The notes below the pieces were generated by a model, which was not told where the DNA came from, searched no databases, and saw only the letters and a list, made by a program, of their open reading frames with translations. This document shows positions 18,188 to 28,891 of a stretch of DNA of 64,000 nucleotides, piece after piece; position 1 is the stretch's first letter; each line of letters begins with the position of its first letter. The position numbers and the translations under genes are program-made. The stretch is from Symsagittifera roscoffensis (lineage: Eukaryota > Xenacoelomorpha > Acoela > Convolutidae). Location: assembly GCF_963678635.1 (NCBI RefSeq), contig NC_087070.1:4558539-4622538 (forward strand), given 5' to 3'.

Positions 18188-18490
18188 ATGGACGCAACAC
18201 TTGATGACGACTTGAGAGGTTTTGAGGATCTTCTCTCACTTCTGCCACCAACTGATCCGCTGGATTCACAACTTTCAGCACTAACTCAACAACCAACTGT
18301 TTCTACTACTATGACTCCCACTGCAACGCCGACCTCAACACGATCCTTCGTTGAGCCACTACTTCAAATCAATTCAGCTGTCCCAATAGCTACAGCCTCA
18401 AAGCCACCACCCCTAAAAGTTTCCCCCCTGATTTCAAAATACCCCTGGCTCCCTCGAATTCTCGAATTAAAAAGCGAACCCAGATTGTAA
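18188..18490 (+). CDS. Small acidic, Pro/Thr-rich ORF (activation-domain-like)
   Basis: 100 codons from a good ATG. The N-terminus has acidic residues interleaved with bulky hydrophobics (DDDLRGFEDLLSLLPP), as in acidic transcription activation domains. The middle is Thr/Pro/Ser-rich, and the C-terminus ends with KYPWLPRILELKSEPRL. It is open in all four copies (18188, 20624, 51617, 54055) with 1-2 changes (Asp/Glu at residue 26; Thr/Ile in one). No family is recognised. Position after env suggests an accessory or regulatory gene of the element, but it could be a chance frame kept because the copies are recent. Confidence 0.4.
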   Translation: MDATLDDDLRGFEDLLSLLPPTDPLDSQLSALTQQPTVSTTMTPTATPTSTRSFVEPLLQINSAVPIATASKPPPLKVSPLISKYPWLPRILELKSEPRL

Positions 18491-18719
18491 GACCATATAA
18501 GATACTAACGGCAAATGCGCCGGTATCAATTTCTCAATATCCAGTGACCATTAGGCGACAGCCTTTAAACCCACTGAATTAAATACTAAATTACATATTC
18601 ATTAGAAAGGTAACGGTACATAAATTCTAACAGTAATCCCGGCTTCGAGATGGATCTCAATTATGCTTTGAATCCATTAATCAATCGTTTTAAATTAGAA
18701 GCCTATCACCCCATAAAAA

Positions 18720-18989
18720 ATGTACCCCATAACTAATTCCCTTCTTGAGTATCAAAAAATCTATGTCCCAGCCAAATATCTGACAGCAAAATTACAAATC
18801 CCCCAGTTAGATGTCTATACTGAACAAAATCAGCGTAGTCATATACACGAAACCCATCAAATCCGGAAGCTGAAAAAGCAAATGCACAATTTGAAAACAA
18901 AAAAAAACTACCAACTTATGGCCCGGTTGGAAGGAAAATTATATAAATTTATCCTTTCATTAAAAAATTTATCCTTTCATTTTATTTAG
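18720..18989 (+). CDS. Small basic ORF downstream of env
   Basis: 89 codons from ATG 18720, with a Lys/His/Gln-rich centre (QIRKLKKQMHNLKTKK) that could form a short coiled coil or bind nucleic acid. In the second tandem copy (21156-21383) an extra A in the A run shifts the frame and shortens the ORF to 75 codons. Not recognised; low support. Confidence 0.25.
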   Translation: MYPITNSLLEYQKIYVPAKYLTAKLQIPQLDVYTEQNQRSHIHETHQIRKLKKQMHNLKTKKNYQLMARLEGKLYKFILSLKNLSFHFI

Positions 18990-19070
18990 CTATGAAGTAT
19001 AGCTACTATTTTGTCTTTTCCAACAATTTTGATTTTTATTTAAAAAAAACAAAAAAATACACCCTTTTGT

Positions 19071-19205
19071 ATGAACCAGTCCTCCCCTTATTACGCATAC
19101 GGACAACCACTTCACATACTTCAGGAAGAAAAGGAAACTTCGAGAAAAGAATGTTCGAGGAATGATAATATTAAACTAACCTTCAAACTTTTGAGAAACA
19201 AATAA
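19071..19205 (+). CDS. Short ORF near the element 3' end
   Basis: 44 codons from ATG 19071 (MNQSSPYYAYGQPLH...), open in all copies (also near 21509, 52501 and 54937). No known family. A coding role is doubtful; it is listed because it is the last ORF before the 3' end of the repeat unit. Confidence 0.15.
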   Translation: MNQSSPYYAYGQPLHILQEEKETSRKECSRNDNIKLTFKLLRNK

Positions 19206-19433
19206 TTTTGATGTATTTAATTTTATAATTAAATCTCTTGGTTGTGTAAACTCTATTTTGATTTCTAAATTTAACTGTTGTATTTATATTCATTCAAGCC
19301 TGACTCAAAAGATTAGGTCTTCAAAAACATCTGCTACCTAAAATACCAACAAACTATTGAACCAACCCCAGAAACGGGAACTACTCAAAATGCCGGCCAA
19401 CCAAACTCTATTTTTCTCACAATAAGTGATGAT

Positions 19434-20602
19434 TTGCCGCCACTCAAATTCTTAACTAGTCAAATTGACTACGAAGCTCATATAGGAACCAAATTGGACT
19501 ATATTCTTTTTAATAGCTTCTACATGCTCAGAACGGCCGAGTTAGCCCTTCTGCAAAATCAATGTGAGCTAGAACGCTCCTCAATATTAAATACCCTAAT
19601 GCTTTCACTTGAAAGCCCACGTTTGGCTGGCTACATTTTAACTCAGAACCGCTCTATGTGGTTAGAGACCAATGGCAATGTTGCCTGGCTCTACCATTGT
19701 CCGAAATTTCATTCACCCTTGCAATTAATGGATGAATGCTTTAATCGCATTCCCATTAAGTATAAGGAAAATATTCGATTTGTCAATTCAATTACGCGAC
19801 AAACTTTTCAGTCGGCAGATCTACAAGACTGTTCCGACAAACATTTAAATCTCTTTCAACTAGATGTTGATGATGATATGTTCTGGATTGAATTAACCCC
19901 CCAAATTAAAAGGGTTACAGGACCATATCTCTTTAAGCCAAAAGAGATAGTTCAACAGATTAAGCGTTCTTTAGCCTCTAGCCAAGGCGCTTCAATCTAC
20001 ACATATGCGCAAATGTAAAAATTTTGGAATATGACTTCGATAATTCAGAGATGAAAGTAATACTGCAAAAAGTATCCAGGTCCTTTCCAAACGCTCATAA
20101 ATTTCTTTTCACGGACTCATATAGCCCACTAGGCTCTTCTCAAACAATATATTTGGACTATCTCATCTCTCCAAACTTTTGGAAAAGCGAATACACCCGT
20201 ATATTCGGGAGAGTACAATACTATTTAGAAAAATGCGGAATAGTCTTCGCATCTTTTCTATTTGTGAAATTCATACTAGATTGACTAGTATTCATAATAA
20301 AGGCTATGCATGTTCACAAAATTACCGGCCGCTCACTAAATTTTGGCAAAGTATTGCTTGCCGCCTCGTATAATATACTTTTCACTTCTATAGTGACCTC
20401 AATTTTCACTCAAGATGAGCAAATTGAAAAAATAGAACAAGAATGTGATCAAAAAATACAAGCCCTTCTCTTAGAGGAAATTGATAAAATAAACCAGGAT
20501 CGCATGTATCCTCACATCCAGTCAACAAGTTTTGAGAGAAGAACTCAAAACTTGGATCACCCAAACAAAACGCAGTCTAATAAAATATTTCTACTGTTCT
20601 AG
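19434..20602 (+). pseudogene. Env-like fragment in tandem unit A2
   Basis: Same frames and breaks as 16803-18166, without the N-terminal third. TTG has become TGG (SMWLETNG) and ATG has become AAG (PIKYKEN) relative to the third unit. Confidence 0.6.
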
Positions 20603-20623
20603 GATATACCAACAGATTTAACT

Positions 20624-20926
20624 ATGGACGCAACACTTGATGACGACTTGAGAGGTTTTGAGGATCTTCTCTCACTTCTGCCACCAACTGATCCGCTGGA
20701 ATCACAACTTTCAGCACTAACTCAACAACCAACTGTTTCTACTACTATGACTCCCACTGCAACGCCGACCTCAACACGATCCTTCGTTGAGCCACTACTT
20801 CAAATCAATTCAGCTGTCCCAATAGCTACAGCCTCAAAGCCACCACCCCTAAAAGTTTCCCCCCTGATTTCAAAATACCCCTGGCTCCCTCGAATTCTCG
20901 AATTAAAAAGCGAACCCAGATTGTGA
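20624..20926 (+). CDS. Acidic, Pro/Thr-rich ORF, copy in unit A2
   Basis: Second copy of the ORF at 18188-18490; Asp to Glu at residue 26 is the only change. See that entry for its features. Confidence 0.4.
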   Translation: MDATLDDDLRGFEDLLSLLPPTDPLESQLSALTQQPTVSTTMTPTATPTSTRSFVEPLLQINSAVPIATASKPPPLKVSPLISKYPWLPRILELKSEPRL

Positions 20927-22235
20927 GACCATATAAGATACTAACGGCAAATGCGCCGGTATCAATTTCTCAATATCCAGTGACCATTAGGCGACAGCCT
21001 TTAAACCCACTGAATTAAATACTAAATTACATATTCATTAGAAAGGGAACGGTACATAAATTCTAACAGTAATCCCGGCTTCGATATGGATCTCAATTAT
21101 GCTTTGAATCCATTAATCAATCGTTTTAAATTAGAAGCCTATCACCCCATAAAAAATGTACCCCATAACTAATTCCCTTCTTGAGTATCAAAAAATCTAT
21201 GTCCCAGCCAAATATCTGACAGCAAAATTACAAATCCCCCAGTTAGATGTCTATACTGAACAAATTCAGCGTAGTCATATAGACGAAACCCATCAAATCC
21301 GGAAGCTGAAAAAGCAAATGCACAATTTGAAAACAAAAAAAAAACTACCAACTTATGGCCCGGTTGGAAGGAAAATTATATAAATTTATCCTTTCATTAA
21401 AAAATTTATCCTTTCATTTTATTTAGCTATGAAGTATAGCTACTATTTTGTCTTTTCCAACAATTTTGATTTTTATTAAAAAAAAACAAAAAAATACACC
21501 CTTTTGTATGAACCAGTCCTCCCCTTATTACGCATACGGACAACCACTTCACATACTTCAGGAAGAAAAGGAAACTTCGAGAAAAGAATGTTCGAGGAAT
21601 GATAATATTAAACTAACCTTCAAACTTTTGAGAAACAAATAATTTTGATGTATTTAATTTTATAATTAAATCTCTTGGTTGTGTAAACTCTATTTTGATT
21701 TCTAAATGTAACTGTTGTATTTATATTCATTCAAGCCTGACTCAAAAGATTAGGTCTTCAAAAACATCTGCTACCTAAAATACCAACAAACTATTGAACA
21801 AACTTCATGAGGTTGAAAGCAAATAGCTTTGATCGATCAACAATTACCCCACCTGAATAGCAGGGTAAAAATGAAAGTTTTAGTTTTTTTCTTCACCAAA
21901 TAGGAGGATGGATATGTTCTGATTTCAAATAGAAACAGAAACATGGATCATTTTATTGCGCTCACAAAATGTGACGCCGCCGCCACCACAAAATAAATGT
22001 GTTTTTATTCCTTTGCAAAAGGAAGGGAAATGCTATTGGAATAATTCGTATAACGTTTTAAACATTGAGAAATAAAACGACTATTCTCGTTCAATGCGAA
22101 TAATAACGATTCTTCTCGTAAAATACGAGCATACGAAACATTCTTCTCGTAAAATACGAATACCCGAATAGAGAATACGAAGTTAAGAAGTAATTTCCCA
22201 TTTGATACGAAAAGTGGTACGATTACCCATCTAAG

Positions 22236-22243
22236 TATAAATA
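22236..22243 (+). promoter_or_regulatory. TATA box (TATAAATA)
   Basis: A strong TATAAATA, followed about 30 bp later by pyrimidine-rich sequence and 200 bp of unusually C/T/A-rich, G-poor sequence typical of a 5' leader. Upstream two copies of TTCTCGTAAAATACGA (about 22110 and 22142) could be activator sites. No ORF follows, so this may be the promoter of a solo LTR or of an unrecognised transcript. Copy B: 55666-55673. Confidence 0.4.
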
Positions 22244-22628
22244 GAAGCTCAAAACAACGGGAATTCATTCCCAACTATTTCTCTTCTAACACCATCAACT
22301 CCTAACAATATCTCTTCGAACACCAACACCACTCTCATCAACCACCCCAACCATTCTCTAAAATAATATCAATTCTCAGTAAAAATATCTCTAATCTCAC
22401 CGTTAAAATAAATATTGAGTTAAAAGGCAACTTGCAGTCAATTCATACTAACTTCTTTTCTAATAAAATATTTCTCAGCGAAGTTTAGATTTATTTTCTA
22501 AGTTAGAAAGTAGAAAGGCCCCTTTATTCCTAGCAAGCGTTTTGTCCGGCGCACATAGTGTTGCTAGCTCGTAATAATAGGTGAGGAGAGAATTAAGAGA
22601 CATTGTTTCAGTTACAAAAAACACTACC

Positions 22629-22862
22629 CAGGAGCGGATCTGCGATTTTTTTGGGTAGGGGGATTATCAAAATATTTTTGAAATATTTACCGAACTTTTT
22701 TTTGATTTTTTGAGCTCTCCCAAATCCTAACAAAAAACCGTCTTCGACCAAATTTTTTGCGCCGCAGTGAAATTTGTGGAAAAGAAAACATGCCATAAAA
22801 TGCTGATCAAAAAAGCGCGTTTTTTTTGCTCGCTCCCCTCAAAAAAATTAGTATCTATGTCT
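22629..22862. repeat. hAT-like non-autonomous element fragment
   Basis: Starts CAGGAGCGGATCTGCG and aligns over about 230 bp with 37126-37402 (shared words GGATCT, TTTTGCGCC or TTTTGCACC type, CGCGTTTTT, GCTCCC, TTAGTATCTATG/TTAGTATGTATTG). The right terminus is not present. Copy B: 56049-56294. Confidence 0.5.
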
Positions 22863-23429
22863 TGTCTTGATTATACAGTAATCAGAACCCATTTAAGCCA
22901 GTAAGACCACGGATACCACTCTTTGCGACCCGAAAGCGCATGTAATCAAGCACATGCTTTTTGCCACCTACGGTCAACTGAAAGAACTCTATCGAGGCAC
23001 CAAAAATCCCCTCCCCATGATTTTGGTTTGTTTTTCGCAGAGTGATACATGGCTGCCGCGCATCATCGGTTGCAAAGTGAGCAATCACAACATATTTTCA
23101 CTGCCAAAAATCAACAATAAATGCTACGCAGTAATTGAACCAATTGAGTTTTTTTTTTCAGAAGAAAACAAAGTGTTAAGCAAGCTTTTCAGTGAAACTT
23201 AAACAAACTTGTCAAAATAGAATAGTTAAAATTTCGAAAACGTTCTGAACCAAGCAACCACGCCAAAAATAAATCTTCCAATAAATATTTTTTTGGAAGT
23301 TTCTGCTTGTTGCCCTCGAACCAATGTTGAATTTTGCATGACATTAGCAATGGCACTGAAGTACACAATTGTATAAACCTTACTTTTATGATTCGCCACA
23401 CACTCAGAAAAAAATGAACAACATTGCTC

Positions 23430-23760
23430 GTAACAAGGCAAAGCCTAACTTCCGACTGCTTTTGAACGTCTTTGAAATAGTTTTGCAAACCATCAATTTC
23501 AAAAAATTGTATAATTTCAATATTAATTTTTAAAAAAATCGATATTTTGATCATCTCGTTTTAATTCATTTTGGATTTACTTATGCGCGGATTAAATAAC
23601 CGCCCACGCACTAATAGCACAAAAAATTTTGTGAATGACTGGTCCCAAGTTAGCCTAATTGGAACTTTTCAAACCCCCATATTTTTTCGAAAAACGATCC
23701 CACTTGAAACACCCGTGGAGATTAATTGAGATTTTGAAATTTTTAGAACTAACTCAGAGA
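23430..23760. repeat. Dispersed repeat family R1, copy 1
   Basis: Diverged repeat recognised by the words CCGACTGC near its start and CGAAAAACGATC...AC near its middle, shared with 26060-26590 and 36530-37010. No terminal inverted repeats or coding potential were found. Confidence 0.4.
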
Positions 23761-23986
23761 GTATTTTCAGGTTAGGCACGCCATCTGGTCGTCAAGTTAT
23801 CTTATTTTCGGCTGGATAGTTTACTGCAGTTTCTTAGACCAACACCGATCTTAATCTGACTCTACATTCTTAGGTCTCAGTATATCTTTACAAAACTTTC
23901 CAGTTAGGGCAAAACCCTGAATATTCCAGCTGCCCTTTGAGGCAGTAATGTCAAATCTTAGGTTGTTAAAACTTTAATTGTATATA

Positions 23987-25438
23987 CAGGGTCTTTCAGG
24001 TAGAATGAATTTTTTTGAAACGTCTATAACTTTTAAACGGAACATTGGATTTAACTGATGCTTTTTACATTTATTATATAACAGATTAAGATTTTGAACA
24101 CGTACATAAGAGTTATAATAACTGCTGGAAATACCCGCCATTTTCTTGAATACAAAGATGTAACCGCTTCTCAAAATTTGTTTCTGCTTTCACTCCCTGC
24201 GTCGGAGTTTTTGTTCCACAAGCATTCTCCACAGTTTGCATAAGATTTGGGACTGTCTAGGGGTGGGCATCAGATATCATTTTACCCAAATGACCCCATA
24301 GCCAAAAAATCCAATGGATTCAAGTCCGGGCTTTGGGGTGGCCAAGGAATCGCACTCCTCCTGCTTATAAACCTCAAATTTTGAGTGGAGCCATGTGAGG
24401 ACTCTCACTGTGTAGTGGCACGTTGCACCTTCCTGCATAAACCACAGGCGCCGAAGATCGCGGAGTGTCAGAAGAATTGGCCAGTGTTTAGACTTCAACA
24501 TGTCAAGATACGTCTCCTGGTTCAAAGTGACCGGATTGTCTCTTGCATCAACGAACCAGAATGGGCTCAATAAAGTACCTTTAAGCACCCCCACCCAGCT
24601 TATAGTCTTTTTCTTGCCTAGATATTTGCACTCCAATATTTCTCGGGGATTTACAAGGGCCCAGTGTCTCCGGTTCTGAGACTTTGGAACAGAGTCCATA
24701 ACCCACCAATTTTATCGGAGAAGATGACATTCGAGGCAAAATTGGTTGTCAAAATGAGCATATTGATGAACAAAAGGCAAAAAGTGTGTCGCATTTGGTA
24801 ATTGACTGGGGATATTTTCAAGGATTTAATAATCTTAAATGGCTTTAATTTTAGCTCTTTCGTGATCTTCCATGTTGTTGTTTTTGAGTATCCAAGGTTC
24901 GCTGCGGCTTTACTGATTGAGTGGGTAGGGTTTCTTCGGAAGTCAGCTTTAACCCTGTTTGTAGCATTGGTATCTTGCGTTATTCCTTTGCGATTGGAAG
25001 TCGCATGGGTGCTAGATAATCCTCTTGAAATTTTCCCCATACACGAGAAAAATGATGATCTTTCAATCTTGTGCTTTCAAGAGGTGTGATATTGAAGTCT
25101 TGGGTATATTGCCGGCGTAATAAGGTTGGATTGTCAAGTCTTGCAAATAAGCTAATAATGTGTTTCTTTTGCTCAACAGTAAAAAGCATAGTGAATATTC
25201 AAACACGGTAGAAAAGACTAACTGCATATGCTTACCGAGCCTGTGTGAACATGTTTTGTTACACGTGTGAGTTTCCCGCTGTAAACTTTCCCACGTGTTC
25301 AAAAATCTTATAACTCTTATGTACGTGTTCAAAAATCTTAATCAGTTATATAATAAATGTAAAAAAATCAGTTAAATCCAATGTTCCATTTAAAAGTTAT
25401 AGACGTTTCAAAAGAACCATTCTAACTGAAAGACCCTG
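23987..25438 (-). mobile_element. Tc1/mariner-superfamily element with long TIRs
   Basis: Complete element of 1,452 bp: left end CAGGGTCTTTC at 23987, right end GAAAGACCCTG at 25438, both flanked by TA (23985-23986 and 25439-25440), the target duplication of this superfamily. The TIRs extend about 130 bp with mismatches. The transposase is on the minus strand and broken. Copy B: 57419-58871. Both copies sit at homologous places in the large duplication, so this is one insertion duplicated, not two. Confidence 0.9.
24277..25189 (-). pseudogene. Tc1/mariner-type transposase (broken)
   Basis: Read from 25189 to 24277. ORF 24980-25189 has the N-terminal domain FTVEQKKHIISLFARL typical of DUF4817 transposases. 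ORF 24651-25040 carries a helix-turn-helix (SISKAAANLGYSKTTTWKI) and, near its end, the first catalytic Asp in VIFSDKIGG. ORF 24277-24699 has WFMQEGATCHYTVRVLTWL, where the second catalytic Asp is replaced by Glu, and a degraded end where the third acidic residue is expected (LESIGFFGYG for the usual PLDFFLWG). Two frame changes separate the parts, so no active enzyme can be made from it. Confidence 0.8.
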
Positions 25439-25539
25439 TAGATATAGTTAGAGCAATTAGCTTAGCTCAATTCAATTCCGAACATATGTGCAATGCTATA
25501 TAATTCGCCAAGCAAAAATTAAACCGCGCTACAGCCTCA

Positions 25540-25572
25540 GGTTAGTATAGTGGTGTCTGCGCTGTAAATATG
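25540..25572 (+). other. tRNA-like A-box fragment
   Basis: CAGGTTAGTATAGTGGTGTC resembles the D-arm/A-box of tRNA genes (TTAGTATAGTGGT as in Asp/Glu tRNAs). No B box or cloverleaf follows, so this is not a tRNA gene; it may be the head of a tRNA-derived SINE remnant. Copy B near 58973. Confidence 0.25.
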
Positions 25573-26059
25573 TGCCAAGGGGCAATAATTTTAAATAAAA
25601 AAACCGACCCAAGCATATATAATCCTCAGTTTTTTCGAAAATCGAAATAAAAAATACTGTGAAAGCGATTTGTGGGAGATCAAAATTATTCTGCATTCTT
25701 TGAAAGTGATTTTGCACTTATGAATAAAAAAATTTGTTATGGAAAAGATTGGTTAGTAATAAACACTTAACAATCATATTCAAAACAAAAAAAAACTTGA
25801 AGCAACATTTATACATAAAACTCGGAATGTTTCGTAGCATAACAGGAAGGATTTCCAGAATTCAAAACAATTGAAGCACTCTGAGTACAAACGTTAGCAA
25901 TGTGATTTATTGGAAAAGTGTATTTTGCGGAGGGAAAAAATCCAAAGATTGACATTAACATCAAATCATTCAACTTATCAAATTAACATTAAAATCATAG
26001 ACAAACAAACAATTTGAATGACACATAAACAGAAGAAAACCTAAAACCCAACAAAACTG

Positions 26060-26590
26060 CTCGTATCAGGGCGAAGCCTTGAATTTTCCGACTGCCTCTC
26101 AAGGTCTATGGAGCAGTAACAACATGAAAAAATTAAATGTGATAAATAAAAACTTTTTTTTTTTAATTTGAACTGTTTTGTGAAAATAATCTCCTCACAC
26201 GCCATATAAAGCACAAAGTGATAGATTTCGTTCCTAATAACAAATCAATAATGGCAAATAAGCTACCTTCAAACAATTTGGAACGATTTCTAAGACAGCT
26301 TAAAGCTCCGCTTACGCGTTAATAGCGGGAAATATATCGCCCGTTAATTGTCCCACATTGGCCAAATTGGCAATCTTTAAACCCCAATAACTTTACGAAA
26401 AATGATCACAGGTAAATTATCTTTTCAAATTGAAGCTCAGGACAACAAAAAATTTTGAATGATAAAAAAAACGTCAAAAATGGCTAGTTAAAAAGTCGAA
26501 ATTTGTCTGAAGAAAAAAAAACCCATCCCGAGCACAAATATTCCGTTATTTTCGTTAGGAAAGTCGGAACAAAAACGAAAAGCAATAACA
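26060..26590. repeat. Dispersed repeat family R1, copy 2
   Basis: Longest copy of the family. Aligns with 36530-37010 from CCGACTGCCTC through TATGGAGCAGT, AATGATCACAGGT, AAAATGGCTAGT and AATATTCCGT to AAGTCGGAA. No ORF of substance. Copy B about 59494-60012. Confidence 0.45.
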
Positions 26591-26946
26591 AAACAGTGTG
26601 CATTCAGTTCAAAGCCCACGTGGGAGCTTGATTTTGTCTTCCTTTTTGCGTATGAAATTGAATTAAATTTGAACATAAAACAAACTCAGACCACGAACAC
26701 CAAATTTGAGCGCGAATAATTTAATCAGAATAAGTAGAAAAAACTGACTATTTTCAAGAAAATAATAATTTGGTTGAAAAGCAATTTTTATTAATTCTGC
26801 ATTTTTTTCGAAAGACATGGTTAGTGATTCTTGATAGAAATCTTAGATACATGTATATGGCGCATTTATTTTTATGGTGAGCAAATCGGATATAGAAAAT
26901 TTGTGAATTTCAACTGTTTTTCACGCAACTTATGTCAATATAATTA

Positions 26947-27099
26947 ATGCGTAGTAAGAAAATAACCTTTGCTGTCCTCAAATATGTCGAACATGTTGAT
27001 AAGTTTCCAATGCATGTTGATCAGAGTTTCGAACTGGGACGCCAGAACTGCTACGCGACTATTGCCGACATTAACCTCTCTGCTGATCGCAGTCTGTGA
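26947..27099 (+). CDS. Small ORF with coding-like composition (unknown)
   Basis: 50 codons from an ATG (MRSKKITFAVLKYVEHV...) to TGA 27097-27099, then open in the same frame for another 19 codons to TAA 27157-27159. Third codon positions are notably C-rich (AAC TGC TAC, GCC GAC, AAC CTC) against a strongly AT-rich background, which suggests real coding history. DINLSADRS faintly resembles DLHLSADQC of the env-like ORF, so it might be a diverged env scrap. Copy B at 60377. Confidence 0.25.
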   Translation: MRSKKITFAVLKYVEHVDKFPMHVDQSFELGRQNCYATIADINLSADRSL

Positions 27100-27483
27100 T
27101 ATCACCTCGTCAACATTACCCGTGTGATAACCACTGAGACAGTAGAAGTTACTAAATAATTAAGCTCATGTGATAAAAATACGATAAATGTATAATGTCA
27201 ATTGATCAAAATGAACGTTTCTGAAAAATTCCGTTTCGAGACAAAAAACAGAGTGAATTTATAGTCTTTGAGTCACGTCACATTGCGGGAGGCTCAAATG
27301 ACCAAATGGCTGGTGATTCAAACTTTATATCAGACCAAGTTACCCCCCCCCCCCCTCCCCAGCATTTTTGTACGCAGCGCTAAACAAATGTCGGATCTAC
27401 TTAACAACCGCCCTTCCTTTGGTATCTACTAAATAATTGCCATCCCTATAAATAAAAGCGGTAAATTAGCACAAGAGCGTTCC

Positions 27484-28447
27484 CGCATCCAAGTTTAGGC
27501 GTAAATAATCGATTATAACGGATTATTATGATGATTTTTTGACAATTATAATCGATTATAATTACCAAAATTAGGTCTTTAAGGGATTTATAATTGATTA
27601 TAATCGTGATATTTTCGAAGAGATTATTATCTTTTATAATCGATTATAATTGATTTTAGTTCTTACTAAAAACCCTTAAAATCAATTATAATCGATTATA
27701 ATCGATTATAATCTATTATTTTGCCGAAATTTTCTCATATTCGAAATTTATCTATGGGTTATTTTTTGTGTCAATAAAAAAACTCTGAAAGAGAGATCTC
27801 TTGAACACTTTGGTTCATCTGAAAACAAAGTTATACCACGAAACAAAAGTTTCATAGATATCCTTTCATATGAGTGGAAAAGTTCTCGCGGTAGATGAAA
27901 AATAAATCTTCCGAATCAATCATGGAACTAAATCAATCTGCTGATGTTTTGGTGTTTCAAAAAGCTTAAAATATGCATCACAAAACAACTCTAATGGGGA
28001 AGAAATGAAAAAAAAACTTATAAATTTGAACTAATTGGAAAACTTTAAAAACATTTTTCTCATTTTTCATAGGAACCAACGTACACAAAAAGCATAAAAT
28101 ATAAGCAATTTAGATGCAACTTCGAAGACAAAAATGGACAAACAAAAGGGATTATAATCAATTATAATCAATTATAATGGATTTTTGTGCAAAACTAATA
28201 AAATAGAAATTTGAATAAAAATAATGGATTATAATCAATTATAATCGATTATAATTGTATCAAAAAATAGACGAATAAATAATCGATTATAATGGAATAT
28301 AATGGATTATAATTAATTATAATTTGAATTTAAAAAGAGAGATTATAATCGATTATTAATTGATTAAAATTGATTGTTTCTCAATTATAGTGAGACTGGT
28401 ACTAAAATTGTAATATAATCGATTATTAACGCTTGAAACTGGATGCG
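27484..28447. mobile_element. 964-bp TIR element filled with TAATCGATTA palindromes
   Basis: Terminal inverted repeats of about 33 bp with few mismatches: left starts CGCATCCAAGTTT at 27484, right ends AAACTGGATGCG at 28447, and both run into TAATCGATTATA. Inside, two arrays (27507-27720 and 28151-28430) contain about ten blocks of AATCGATTATAAT and AATTATAATC words. No ORF. No clear target duplication. Copy B: 60911-61874, the same length. Confidence 0.7.
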
Positions 28448-28506
28448 AGTTGCATTTAAAATTCGAATTTTGCTGCAATCTGATTGGCCAAAAACTCGAC
28501 AATTTA

Positions 28507-28565
28507 ATCTACTTAACAATTGCCCCGGTTTCCTGAAAGGGGGGGGGGTCAATTGTTAAGTAGAT
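28507..28565. repeat. Hairpin element, GATCTACTTAACAATTG type
   Basis: Near-perfect inverted repeat: ATCTACTTAACAATTG at 28507, then C run, CTGAAAG, G run and CAATTGTTAAGTAGAT. Same arms as the elements at 28892 and 28995, and a half-site at 27393. Copy B about 61935-61989. Confidence 0.7.
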
Positions 28566-28891
28566 CCCAAGTTTCATCAATCCAAATTAAATGCTGGGGT
28601 GGAAGATTTTAAGATGTTAAGTGTTAATTTGCGAGTCACTAGTATCCTCTTCCAGGAAAAGACCAAAAAATGAAACGAAAACTGATAATTTCAAGAAAAA
28701 GAAATCAATTTTCTTAAACTTGTTTGAGCTAGTTGCGGACCCAAGAGTTTTTGCTACATGCAGTCAACCAATAGCTTCGTTCTATTGTCGATTTATCATC
28801 ATACGAGGATATCAGATCTTTCACTGAAATAATATCTTTTTTGATGCTCGGTTTTGGGTCAGTTTTTTCTAGTTTTATTAGGTTTTTACTA

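Larger units (their letters stand above)
16926..19361. repeat. 2,436-bp tandem repeat, unit A1
   Basis: Direct tandem repeat covering the conserved env part, env C-terminus, the acidic ORF and the 3' untranslated sequence. It starts at CCAACCCCAG and ends with AACAAACTATTGAA. The internal junction at 19361/19362 joins the 3' end to mid-env, so the copies arose by tandem duplication, not retrotransposition. Confidence 0.9.
19362..21798. repeat. 2,436-bp tandem repeat, unit A2
   Basis: Second unit, containing an env fragment (19434-20018), the env C-terminal frames (20024-20602), the acidic ORF (20624-20926), a shortened basic ORF (21156-21383) and the short ORF near 21510. Beyond 21798 the sequence is unrelated to the element, so this is probably the true 3' edge. 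Confidence 0.9.

Noticed and set aside
25540-25620. tRNA gene
   Set aside because: A-box-like word only; no anticodon arm, T arm or B box.
26947-27159. Selenoprotein with in-frame TGA
   Set aside because: No SECIS-like structure was evident and the ORF family is unknown; a plain stop is simpler.
27500-28430. CRISPR array
   Set aside because: Palindromic words vary in length and spacing and lie inside a TIR element of a eukaryotic-type genome.
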